DNA of 64,000 nt from Pelagerythrobacter marensis (GTDB lineage: Bacteria > Pseudomonadota > Alphaproteobacteria > Sphingomonadales > Sphingomonadaceae). Of the stretch, positions 1 to 7,362 are shown one piece after another (within the stretch, counting starts at the first letter, position 1; the number at the start of each line of letters is the position of its first letter). Location of the stretch: positions 2,465,001-2,529,000 of the forward strand of contig NZ_CP011805.1 in assembly GCF_001028625.1 (NCBI RefSeq). The letters are read 5' to 3'. Made by a program: the position numbers and the translations under genes. The notes under the pieces were generated by a model. That model was given only the letters and a program-made list of their open reading frames with translations. It was not told the origin of the DNA and did not search any database.

Positions 1-66
1 CGGCGGCGTTATCTTGCCATTCACCGTGCCGCGCCTACATTGGCAGGCGAAAGGATCACGTTTCCG

Positions 67-2028
67 ATGAACGACGACAAGCAGCCCGACGGCCCCGAGA
101 ATGGGGGCGGTCCCAACCCCTGGATGAAAAGCCTCATGGTCTGGGGCGGGATTTTCCTGGCGCTGGTTCTGCTGGTGTCGATGTTCGGCAATGCCGGGCA
201 GCCGGCAGGCAAGGAAATCGGCTATTCCACCTTCCGCGAAAATGTGGAGGCCGGGCTGGTCAAGGATGTGACCATTTCGCCCGAACAGATCACGGGCACG
301 ATGAACAACGGCGATGCCTTTTCCACCGTCCCCGTCACCAACGATACGCGGCTGACGGAGCTGCTCGATGCGAACGGGGTCGAATATACCGGCAGCGCGC
401 CTGAACGGATGAACCTGCTGATGGCGGTGCTGATCCAGTCGCTGCCGTTCATCCTGATCCTGGGCATTGCCTTCTTCGCCCTGCGCCAGGTGCAGAAGGG
501 CGGCGGCGGCGGCGCGATGGGCTTCGGCAAGTCCAAGGCCAAGATGCTGACCGAAAAACAGGGCAAGGTTACCTTCGACGACGTTGCCGGGATCGACGAA
601 GCGCGCGAGGAGCTGGAGGAGATCGTCGAATTCCTCAAGGACCCGCAGCGTTTCTCCAAGCTCGGCGGCCAGATCCCCAAGGGCGCATTGCTGGTCGGCT
701 CGCCCGGCACCGGCAAGACCCTGCTGGCCCGCGCGATCGCGGGCGAGGCGGGCGTGCCTTTCTTCACCATCTCGGGCTCCGACTTTGTCGAGATGTTCGT
801 CGGCGTCGGTGCCAGCCGCGTGCGCGACATGTTCGAACAGGCGAAGAAGAACGCGCCGTGCATCGTCTTCATCGACGAAATCGACGCGGTCGGTCGCCAT
901 CGCGGCCACGGCCTCGGCAATTCGAATGACGAGCGCGAGCAAACGCTGAACCAGCTCCTGGTCGAAATGGACGGGTTCGAGGCGAACGAAGGCATCATCA
1001 TCATCGCCGCGACCAACCGGCCCGACGTGCTCGACCCTGCGCTGTTGCGCCCTGGCCGGTTTGACCGGCAGGTCGTGGTGCCGGTGCCCGATATCGAAGG
1101 GCGCGAGAAGATTCTCGACGTTCACATGAAGAAGGTGCCGCTCGCGCCCGACGTCAATCCGCGCACGATCGCGCGGGGCACGCCCGGCTTCTCGGGCGCG
1201 GATCTCGCCAACCTCGTCAACGAGGCGGCGCTGCTGGCCGCCCGGCGCAACAAGCGCCTGGTCGCGATGCAGGAATTCGAGGACGCGAAAGACAAGGTCA
1301 TGATGGGCAGCGAACGCCGATCGATGGTTATGACCGACGACGAGAAGAAGATGACCGCCTATCACGAGGCGGGCCATGCGCTGGTCGGCCTGAACGAGCC
1401 GGCTTCCGATCCGATCCACAAGGCGACGATCATCCCGCGCGGCCGCGCGCTGGGCATGGTCATGCGCCTGCCCGAGCGGGATAACTATTCGTATCATCGC
1501 GACAAGATGCATGCCGACCTGTCCGTCGCCATGGGCGGGCGCGTGGCGGAAGAGATCATTTTCGGCCACGACAAGGTGTCGAGCGGCGCATCGTCCGACA
1601 TCCAGTACGCGACCAAGCTGGCGCGCAACATGGTCACCAAATGGGGCATGAGCGACAAGCTGGGCCCGCTGCAGTACGAGGAAAGCCAGGAAGGCTACCT
1701 CGGCATGGGGCAGACCGCGCGCACGATGGGGTCGGGCGATACCAACAAGCTGATCGACGCGGAAATCCGCAAGCTCGTCGATGGCGCGCACAAGCGGGCG
1801 ACCGAAATCCTGACGGATCAGGAAGACAAGCTGCACCTGCTGGCCCAGGCAATGCTCGAATATGAAACGCTGACGGGCGACGAGATCAAGGAACTGCTGG
1901 ATAACGGCAAGATCCATCGCCCCGATTTGCCCAAGGGCCCCACGGTCCGCCCGGTCACCGGCTCCGCGATTCCCAAGGCAGGCAAACGGTTCGGCGGCAG
2001 CGGCGAAGGTGCACCCCAGAAAGCCTGA
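67..2028 (+). CDS. ftsH: ATP-dependent zinc metalloprotease FtsH
   Basis: Membrane-anchored AAA+ protease that degrades unassembled or regulatory membrane and cytosolic proteins. The 653-residue product has a membrane segment near residues 20-40, a periplasmic loop, a second segment near 120-140, then the AAA domain with Walker A GSPGTGKT near residue 211 and Walker B IVFIDEIDA. The zinc-protease motif HEAGH lies at about 433-437. Length fits the family. I chose the ATG at 67, preceded by an AAAGGA element. An in-frame TTG at 40 and an open frame back to base 1 mean a longer start cannot be excluded. The upstream gene lies outside the window. Confidence 0.97.
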   Translation: MNDDKQPDGPENGGGPNPWMKSLMVWGGIFLALVLLVSMFGNAGQPAGKEIGYSTFRENVEAGLVKDVTISPEQITGTMNNGDAFSTVPVTNDTRLTELLDANGVEYTGSAPERMNLLMAVLIQSLPFILILGIAFFALRQVQKGGGGGAMGFGKSKAKMLTEKQGKVTFDDVAGIDEAREELEEIVEFLKDPQRFSKLGGQIPKGALLVGSPGTGKTLLARAIAGEAGVPFFTISGSDFVEMFVGVGASRVRDMFEQAKKNAPCIVFIDEIDAVGRHRGHGLGNSNDEREQTLNQLLVEMDGFEANEGIIIIAATNRPDVLDPALLRPGRFDRQVVVPVPDIEGREKILDVHMKKVPLAPDVNPRTIARGTPGFSGADLANLVNEAALLAARRNKRLVAMQEFEDAKDKVMMGSERRSMVMTDDEKKMTAYHEAGHALVGLNEPASDPIHKATIIPRGRALGMVMRLPERDNYSYHRDKMHADLSVAMGGRVAEEIIFGHDKVSSGASSDIQYATKLARNMVTKWGMSDKLGPLQYEESQEGYLGMGQTARTMGSGDTNKLIDAEIRKLVDGAHKRATEILTDQEDKLHLLAQAMLEYETLTGDEIKELLDNGKIHRPDLPKGPTVRPVTGSAIPKAGKRFGGSGEGAPQKA

Positions 2029-2049
2029 TGCTCCCAGCCTGATGCTCGG

Positions 2050-2082
2050 GGGACCTGGGCGCCGCCGTGGCGATCAGGTCCC
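2050..2082. terminator. Hairpin between convergent ftsH and DUF3667 genes
   Basis: GGGACCTG at 2050-2057 pairs with CAGGTCCC at 2075-2082 around a G+C-rich loop. It sits between two converging genes and overlaps the DUF3667 stop codon. No T-run follows on either strand, so this is at best a weak bidirectional terminator. Confidence 0.35.
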
Positions 2083-3153
2083 TGCCATCACGCCGATCAG
2101 GCTGAGGAACAGGCCGATCGCGATCCATGCGAACAGGCTCAGCGCCAGCATACGCCACAGCGCTCCGAACCTGCCCAGGGCATAGGCACCGCGCAGCTGG
2201 CGGTACATGTGCCACGGTGCGTACAGCAGCAGCAGGCCGCCCACGGCACCCGCGCCATAGAAGATCAGCAGGCTGGAAATGGCGGCAAGCGCGATCATGA
2301 AGGTGATCGAATACGTCGCGAAAACGGTGTGGTCGTATCCGCGGAACCGGCGGCTGAAAGGAAACAGCAGCCAGACGAACGGCACGCTCAGCGGGATCAG
2401 CATCCAGCTGAACTTGTAGGCATTGGTCTGGATCTTGTAGATCGCCAGCTGCGGGTTGGCGCGAACCTTGTCGATCGATTGCGCGATGGCGCTGCTTTCC
2501 GGCAGCGGATTTTCCGCGAACCCCTGCTGAAAATCGCGTTCGAACGTGTCGCCGATATTGCCCAGCACCATTTGCAGGCCCTGCTGGTCCTCGGTCAGCG
2601 AGGCGATGCGCGCTTCGATTTCCGCCAGTTCCTGCGGATCGCTCTCGTTCGCCTGATCGGCTTGCAGTTCGGCCAGTTCGGCCTGGTTGGTGGCATAGGC
2701 CAGCTTGACCTGTTCCAGCGCATCCGCTTCCGGCTCGAACGCTTTCGAACCGCCGATCAGGCTGAACACCGCGAAGCTGAGGAACACCACGAACAGGAAC
2801 AGCGCGATCGGGCTGACATAGCTCGCGCGCCGTCCGTCGATATATTCGCGGGTCAGCTTGCCCGGCTTCCACAACAGCAACGGCAACGTTCGCCAGGTCT
2901 TGCCTTCGAAATGCAGCACGCCGTGCAGCAGATCGTGGAAGAAAGCGCTCAACGTGCGATGGACATGGGCGCGCTGGCCGCAATTGTGGCAGTGCGGGCC
3001 GGTGAGGCGAGTGCCGCAGTTGAGGCACGCCTCTTCCAGCGTATGCCCGTCCGCGTCCGCCACCGGGCTTCCGCCCGCGTCCGGTTCAACGGACCGTGCG
3101 GCCATGCTGCCGATGGCGATATCCGCCATGCTTTCCCCGATGTCGCCCGCCAT
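2074..3153 (-). CDS. DUF3667 family zinc-ribbon membrane protein
   Basis: Unknown function. The 359-residue product has an N-terminal acidic tail and then a four-cysteine zinc-ribbon motif (CLNCGTRL, then CHNCGQ) at about residues 43-60. The DUF3667 signature follows: a stretch with FHDLLHG, GKTWRTLPLLLWKPG and REYIDGRR, then a first membrane segment. A Glu/Gln-rich predicted periplasmic stretch follows, with several more hydrophobic segments towards the C terminus. The ATG at 3153 has AGAAGG six bases upstream. It converges on ftsH and is read in the same direction as ung, 24 bases away. The family label is by motif; no role is assigned. Confidence 0.85.
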   Translation of the reverse strand: MAGDIGESMADIAIGSMAARSVEPDAGGSPVADADGHTLEEACLNCGTRLTGPHCHNCGQRAHVHRTLSAFFHDLLHGVLHFEGKTWRTLPLLLWKPGKLTREYIDGRRASYVSPIALFLFVVFLSFAVFSLIGGSKAFEPEADALEQVKLAYATNQAELAELQADQANESDPQELAEIEARIASLTEDQQGLQMVLGNIGDTFERDFQQGFAENPLPESSAIAQSIDKVRANPQLAIYKIQTNAYKFSWMLIPLSVPFVWLLFPFSRRFRGYDHTVFATYSITFMIALAAISSLLIFYGAGAVGGLLLLYAPWHMYRQLRGAYALGRFGALWRMLALSLFAWIAIGLFLSLIGVMAGT

Positions 3154-3177
3154 AGGGTACCTTCTAGCGGGCTCGAT

Positions 3178-3861
3178 CTAGACCCGCCAGTCGATCGTGC
3201 CGCGTCCGTGCGCTTCCAGGAAAGCGTTGGCCTGGCTGAACGGACGCGAACCGAAGAAACCGCGATGGGCCGACAGGGGGCTGGGGTGGGGAGAGCGCAG
3301 GACCAGATGCCGCTCGGTCCCGGCCAGCTCGGGTATTCGCGCGGCCTTGCCCTGGGCGTGGCTGCCCCACAGGATGAAGACGCTCGGCTCCGCCTGCGCG
3401 GCGACCGCGGCGACGCAGGCATCGGTGATCGCTTCCCACCCCTTGCCCGCGTGGCTTCCCGCCCGGCCGGCTTCGACAGTCAGCGCATTGTTGAGCAGCA
3501 GAACGCCCTGCCGCGCCCATGCACTCAGATCGCCGTGGCCGGGTCGCGGCAGGCCCAGATCGCTTTCGAGTTCCTTGTAGATGTTCAGCAGGCTGGGCGG
3601 GACCCTGACCCCTTCGGGCACTGCGAAGCACAGCCCCATCGCCTGGTTCGGGCCGTGATAGGGGTCCTGCCCCAGGATCACCACCCGCACCTGGTCGAGC
3701 GGGGTCAGGTCGAGCGCCGCCAGCCGCGTGCCGCGCGGGGGATAGATGGTCTGCCCTGCATCCTCTTCTGCCCGCAACCATCCGCCCAGGCGGCGCGCCT
3801 CGGGCGTGGTCAGCACGGGATCGAGCGCCAGGCGCCAGCTTTCGGGGATCGTTTCGGTCAT
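3178..3861 (-). CDS. ung: Uracil-DNA glycosylase, family 1
   Basis: Removes uracil from DNA, the first step of base-excision repair. The 227-residue protein shows the catalytic water-activating motif GQDPYHG followed by PNQAMGLCFAV. The LLLNNALTV and FILWGSHAQGK segments are typical of family 1 UDG, and the leucine-loop HPSPLSAHRGFFG carries the catalytic histidine. I chose the ATG at 3861 because homologous UDG sequence begins there. An in-frame start at 3921 would add 20 residues with no family resemblance. It shares its short upstream region with the divergent rnd gene. Confidence 0.96.
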   Translation of the reverse strand: MTETIPESWRLALDPVLTTPEARRLGGWLRAEEDAGQTIYPPRGTRLAALDLTPLDQVRVVILGQDPYHGPNQAMGLCFAVPEGVRVPPSLLNIYKELESDLGLPRPGHGDLSAWARQGVLLLNNALTVEAGRAGSHAGKGWEAITDACVAAVAAQAEPSVFILWGSHAQGKAARIPELAGTERHLVLRSPHPSPLSAHRGFFGSRPFSQANAFLEAHGRGTIDWRV

Positions 3862-3941
3862 GGCGATCAGGATAGTGCGGGCACGGCACGCTCGCCAGCA
3901 GCCCTTTCCCTCAATCCCCAATCGGCCTAAGGGCGGGCGCT

Positions 3942-4559
3942 ATGGCAGTGCATTTTCATGAAGAAGACCTCCCCGAAGGCGTTCTGGCCCCCGGCCCGGT
4001 CGCCGTCGACACCGAGACAATGGGCCTCGTTACCCCGCGCGACCGCCTGTGCCTGGTCCAGATCAGCGATGGGCAGGGGGACGAACACCTCGTGCGTTTC
4101 GCGGTCGACAGCGCCTTCGCCGCGCCCAATCTCAAGGCCGTTCTGGCCGATCCGGCACGGTTGAAGCTGTTCCATTTCGCGCGTTTCGACCTTGCTGCGA
4201 TCGAACACTATCTGGGCGTGACCGCCGCGCCGGTGTTCTGCACCAAGATCGCGAGCAAGCTGACGCGGACGTATACCGACCGACACGGGCTCAAGAATCT
4301 GGTGCAGGAACTGCTCGGCGCCGATATTTCCAAGGCGCAGCAAAGCTCCGACTGGGGCGCCAGCGAAATCAACGAGGCGCAGCGCGACTATGCCGCGTCG
4401 GATGTGCGTTTCCTTCACCGGCTGCACGAAGTGTTCGTGACCCGGCTGGCGCGCGAAGGGCGCAGCGAACTGGCGCAGGCCTGTTTCGATTTCCTGCCCA
4501 CGCGCGCGCGGCTCGACCTTGCCGGCTGGGCCGAACAGGACATATTCAGCCATGCTTAG
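3942..4559 (+). CDS. rnd: Ribonuclease D-like 3'-5' exonuclease
   Basis: DnaQ/RNase H-fold exonuclease that trims 3' ends of structured RNAs. At 205 residues it is the short form found in alphaproteobacteria: it has the exonuclease domain and lacks the HRDC domains of the enterobacterial enzyme. Visible motifs are VDTETMG (Exo I DxE), the LKLFHFARFDLAAI stretch (Exo II), and YAASDVRFLHRL (Exo III YxxxD). The start is supported by a TAAGGGCGGG ribosome-binding site. It is followed 24 bases later by lptC, a linkage often seen in this class. Confidence 0.9.
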   Translation: MAVHFHEEDLPEGVLAPGPVAVDTETMGLVTPRDRLCLVQISDGQGDEHLVRFAVDSAFAAPNLKAVLADPARLKLFHFARFDLAAIEHYLGVTAAPVFCTKIASKLTRTYTDRHGLKNLVQELLGADISKAQQSSDWGASEINEAQRDYAASDVRFLHRLHEVFVTRLAREGRSELAQACFDFLPTRARLDLAGWAEQDIFSHA

Positions 4560-4583
4560 GGTACGCGGTGGCAGGCGCGGTCG

Positions 4584-5249
4584 ATGGTTATCAAACGACG
4601 CATAGAGACCAGCGAGGCGGCGCAGCTGAGGAGCAAGCGCCAGCATTTCGCCGCCCCCGGCGGGTCGCACGATCGGCTGGTCGGCTTCCTGGTCAAGGTG
4701 CTGCCGATGGGGGTGGGCGTGATTGCGGCGCTGATGGTCATCACCCCGCTCAGCCCGCGCGGCGAAGTCAGCTTCCTGCTCGATCGCAACAAAGTGGCGG
4801 TGATCGACGAGCGGCTGCGCGTCGATAATGCCATGTACCGGGGGCAGGACGACAAGGGGCGGCCATTCTCGCTGACCGCGGGCGAGGCGGTCCAGCGCTC
4901 CAGCGCGGAAGGGATCGTGCGGATGAACGATCTCGTCGCCCGCCTGGCGATGACCGAAGGCCCCGCGCGCCTTTCCGCGCAGGCCGGCGCTTACGACATC
5001 AGCGACGACCTCGTCACCGTGTTCGGCCCTGTGCGTCTGACTGCTGCGGATGGCTATCGCATGGTCGCACGCGGCGTCTCGGTCGATCTGGCGACCAAGC
5101 GGATGGTCGGCAGCGGCGGGGTGGAAGGGGAAATTCCCGCCGGAACGTTCTCTTCCGACAAACTGGTCGCGGACCTGCAGGCCCGCACTGTCGCGCTTGA
5201 CGGCAATGCCCGTCTGCGCATGGTGCCCGGCGAATTGAGGATGCCCTGA
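4584..5249 (+). CDS. lptC: LPS export ABC transporter periplasmic protein LptC
   Basis: Inner-membrane-anchored beta-jellyroll protein that passes lipopolysaccharide from the LptBFG extractor to LptA. The 221-residue product has a basic N terminus, one membrane segment at about residues 36-56 (FLVKVLPMGVGVIAALMVIT), then a periplasmic domain with the NARYRG-like segment NAMYRGQDDKGRPFSLTA that marks the family. Its stop overlaps the lptA start by one base (TGATG), implying translational coupling. Only lptC and lptA are here. LptE lies in the opposing operon about 1 kb away. Confidence 0.9.
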   Translation: MVIKRRIETSEAAQLRSKRQHFAAPGGSHDRLVGFLVKVLPMGVGVIAALMVITPLSPRGEVSFLLDRNKVAVIDERLRVDNAMYRGQDDKGRPFSLTAGEAVQRSSAEGIVRMNDLVARLAMTEGPARLSAQAGAYDISDDLVTVFGPVRLTAADGYRMVARGVSVDLATKRMVGSGGVEGEIPAGTFSSDKLVADLQARTVALDGNARLRMVPGELRMP

Positions 5250-5800
5250 TGATTTCGCACCTTTCCACTGCCTCGCGCTGGGCGCTTGCCGGCTTTATCG
5301 GCACGGCGGCCATATTTGCCGGCATTCAGGCCGGCGCGCAGGCGATTGCGGGGCACAATTCCAACGCCCCGGTCAACTATGCGGCCGACCGGATCGAGCT
5401 GCAGGACCGGCAGAACCGCGTCGTCCTGTCGGGTAATGTCGATATTACCCAGGCCGGCCTGCGAGTGCGGGCGGCGCGCACGCTGGTCAATTACTCCGAT
5501 GCCGGATCGCTGCAGATACAGCGCATCACGGCGACGGGCGGGGTGCAGGTGACGCGCGGCAGCGAATCGGCAACCGGCGATGTCGCAGTGTACGATTTCA
5601 ACCGCCGGATCATCACCATGGCCGGCAATGTCCGCCTGCGCCGGGGCACCGATACGCTGAACGGCGGACGGCTGGTGATCGACCTGGCCAGCGGCGTTTC
5701 CAGCGTGGATGGCAGTGCATCGGGCTCTTCGGGCGTAACCGGCCAGACGACGAATTCCAGCGGGCGTGTATCGGGAACTTTCCAGGTCCCCGAAAACTAG
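5249..5800 (+). CDS. lptA: LPS transport periplasmic protein LptA (OstA-like)
   Basis: Forms the periplasmic bridge carrying LPS to the outer-membrane LptDE. The 183-residue product starts with a signal peptide ending around QAGAQA, then shows the OstA repeat pattern: NYAADRIELQDRQNRVVLSGNV, a middle repeat with VTRGSESATGD, and IITMAGNVRLRRG. It ends in a Ser/Gly-rich low-complexity tail near residues 150-180. It follows lptC with a one-base overlap. The gene is last in its run and meets holA tail to tail. Confidence 0.92.
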   Translation: MISHLSTASRWALAGFIGTAAIFAGIQAGAQAIAGHNSNAPVNYAADRIELQDRQNRVVLSGNVDITQAGLRVRAARTLVNYSDAGSLQIQRITATGGVQVTRGSESATGDVAVYDFNRRIITMAGNVRLRRGTDTLNGGRLVIDLASGVSSVDGSASGSSGVTGQTTNSSGRVSGTFQVPEN

Positions 5801-5845
5801 GCCTGCGCCGGGCTGGGCTGGGCTGGGAGCTGGCTTTCCGGATCG

Positions 5846-6871
5846 TCAGCGACGGGCGGCGCGCCGGGCGATTTCGGCCAGTCCCTGGGCCAGCAGCAGT
5901 TCGGCCGACTGGCTGTTGGCCAGCAGCGCACGGTGCAGCGCGACGAGCTTCGCCACCAGCCGATCCAGCTCGCGCCCGCGCCAGCGTTGCAGCTGGGCGG
6001 CAATGTCGCGTTCGTCCTTCCAGAAGATCCCCAGCCGGGCCTTCGCCCCGCGATCGAGATCGGTCAGCCGGCGCGATCCGAGCGTGGCCGCCAGCCGGGC
6101 AAGCTGCGCCGCGCGGCGTTCGATCGCGAGCAGGACACCCACGGGGTTGAGCGACAGTTCGCGCAGCCGGTGGATCTCGCCCGGGATTTTGCGCACCTCG
6201 CCCGCCAGAACCGCGTTGACCAGCGCCATGAACCCGTCTTCCTCGGTCGTCGCCCCGATCGCTTCCAGCGCTTCGGCATCGGCGGTGCGCGGGGCCGCGG
6301 GCGACGCGTCGAGATAGAGCGAGAGCTTTTCCACTTCCGAACGCGCTAGCCGCACGTCGAGCCCGGCGGCACGCGCGATCCGTTCGGCGATGTCGCCGTT
6401 GAGCCGCAGGCCTGCCGCATCGGCCATTGTCCGCACGCTGGCGGTGACGGAGGCGAGATCGGGCGGCCAGAACATCGCAACCAGGGCGTCGTCGCGCTTC
6501 TCCAGCAGCTTGGCGGTGCGCGACTTGTCGGTGGCGGACGTGGCGACGATCAGGACCGGGCAGGCATCGCCGGTCCCGTCGAGCAGGTTGGCAACCGCGT
6601 CGTGCGCTTCGTCGCCGTTGGCGCGGACATAGATATGGCGCGCACCGCCGAACAGCGAGGACGAGCGCGCCTCGTCACCCAGCAGGACCGGGTCCTTGCG
6701 CAAGGCGGCGCCGGCCATTTCGACCCGTTCGCCGGGATCGTCCAGCAGCGCGACGATCCGGTCGGCGGCGGCGGAGGCGCCGGCTTCGTCGGGGCCGCAG
6801 AAGAAGAACACGCCGCATTGCTGCGCTGCGCGCTGCGCGGTGCCCGCAAAGTCGCGCTGGGTCGCCTTCAC
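5846..6871 (-). CDS. holA: DNA polymerase III subunit delta
   Basis: Clamp-loader delta subunit that opens the beta sliding clamp. The 341-residue length is standard. The N terminus has the domain I pattern VFFFCGPDEAGASAAADRI, a degenerate P-loop as expected for delta. SLFGGARHIYVRA and the later PVGVLLAIERRAAQLARLA helical segment agree with the family. It is the last gene of leuS-lptE-holA and overlaps lptE by four bases (ATGA), so it is probably translated in coupling. This order is common in alphaproteobacteria. Confidence 0.9.
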   Translation of the reverse strand: MKATQRDFAGTAQRAAQQCGVFFFCGPDEAGASAAADRIVALLDDPGERVEMAGAALRKDPVLLGDEARSSSLFGGARHIYVRANGDEAHDAVANLLDGTGDACPVLIVATSATDKSRTAKLLEKRDDALVAMFWPPDLASVTASVRTMADAAGLRLNGDIAERIARAAGLDVRLARSEVEKLSLYLDASPAAPRTADAEALEAIGATTEEDGFMALVNAVLAGEVRKIPGEIHRLRELSLNPVGVLLAIERRAAQLARLAATLGSRRLTDLDRGAKARLGIFWKDERDIAAQLQRWRGRELDRLVAKLVALHRALLANSQSAELLLAQGLAEIARRAARR

Positions 6872-7362
6872 CGGTCCTGCTGGCGCAGCGTCAGCGACAG
6901 CTGGGTAACGATCCGGTCGGCCACGTCCTGCGCCAGGTTTTCCAGCGCGGTCTGTTCGGCGGCGATGGTCGCATATTCGCTGGAAACGACGTCGATCCCC
7001 GCGTCGGAGCCGGCCGTGGCGTCGAGCAGGATCGTATCGTCGGCAGTGTCGACGAGCTGATAGCGTGCGCGCAGCGTGCGCCGTTCACGCCCGACGGTAT
7101 CGTCGCTCAGCACGCCCAGCCCTTCCAGCCGGTCGTCGAGCCGCACGTCCAGGCGATAGCGCGGGCTTTCCGGTCCTGCCGCGCCCAGCCGGTCGCGCAG
7201 GGCATTGCGCACCAGCCACCCGCCGCGCCCTTCGATCGGGGCGACTTCGACTGCGGCCAGTCCGCGCGCGACTGCGCCGCTGCCCCCGCCGGCGTACATC
7301 GGCTGCAGCCCGCAGCCGGCAAGCGCGAACAGCGCCGCGGCGAGGGCGAGGGCGCGAATCAT
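6868..7362 (-). CDS. lptE: LPS assembly lipoprotein LptE
   Basis: Outer-membrane lipoprotein that plugs the LptD barrel during LPS insertion. The 164-residue product opens with a lipoprotein signal whose lipobox LAGC gives a lipidated Cys at residue 17, followed by the GLQPMYAGG segment typical of LptE/RlpB proteins. The C-terminal half has the long helical stretch with EQTALENLAQDVADRIV. Both ends overlap neighbours by four bases (leuS upstream, holA downstream), placing it in one operon. It lies close to lptC-lptA on the other strand. Confidence 0.9.
   Translation of the reverse strand: MIRALALAAALFALAGCGLQPMYAGGGSGAVARGLAAVEVAPIEGRGGWLVRNALRDRLGAAGPESPRYRLDVRLDDRLEGLGVLSDDTVGRERRTLRARYQLVDTADDTILLDATAGSDAGIDVVSSEYATIAAEQTALENLAQDVADRIVTQLSLTLRQQDR

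Noticed and set aside
5811..5830. GGGCT tandem repeats between lptA and holA
   Set aside because: Three short units in a convergent gap; no stem or other structure supports a function.
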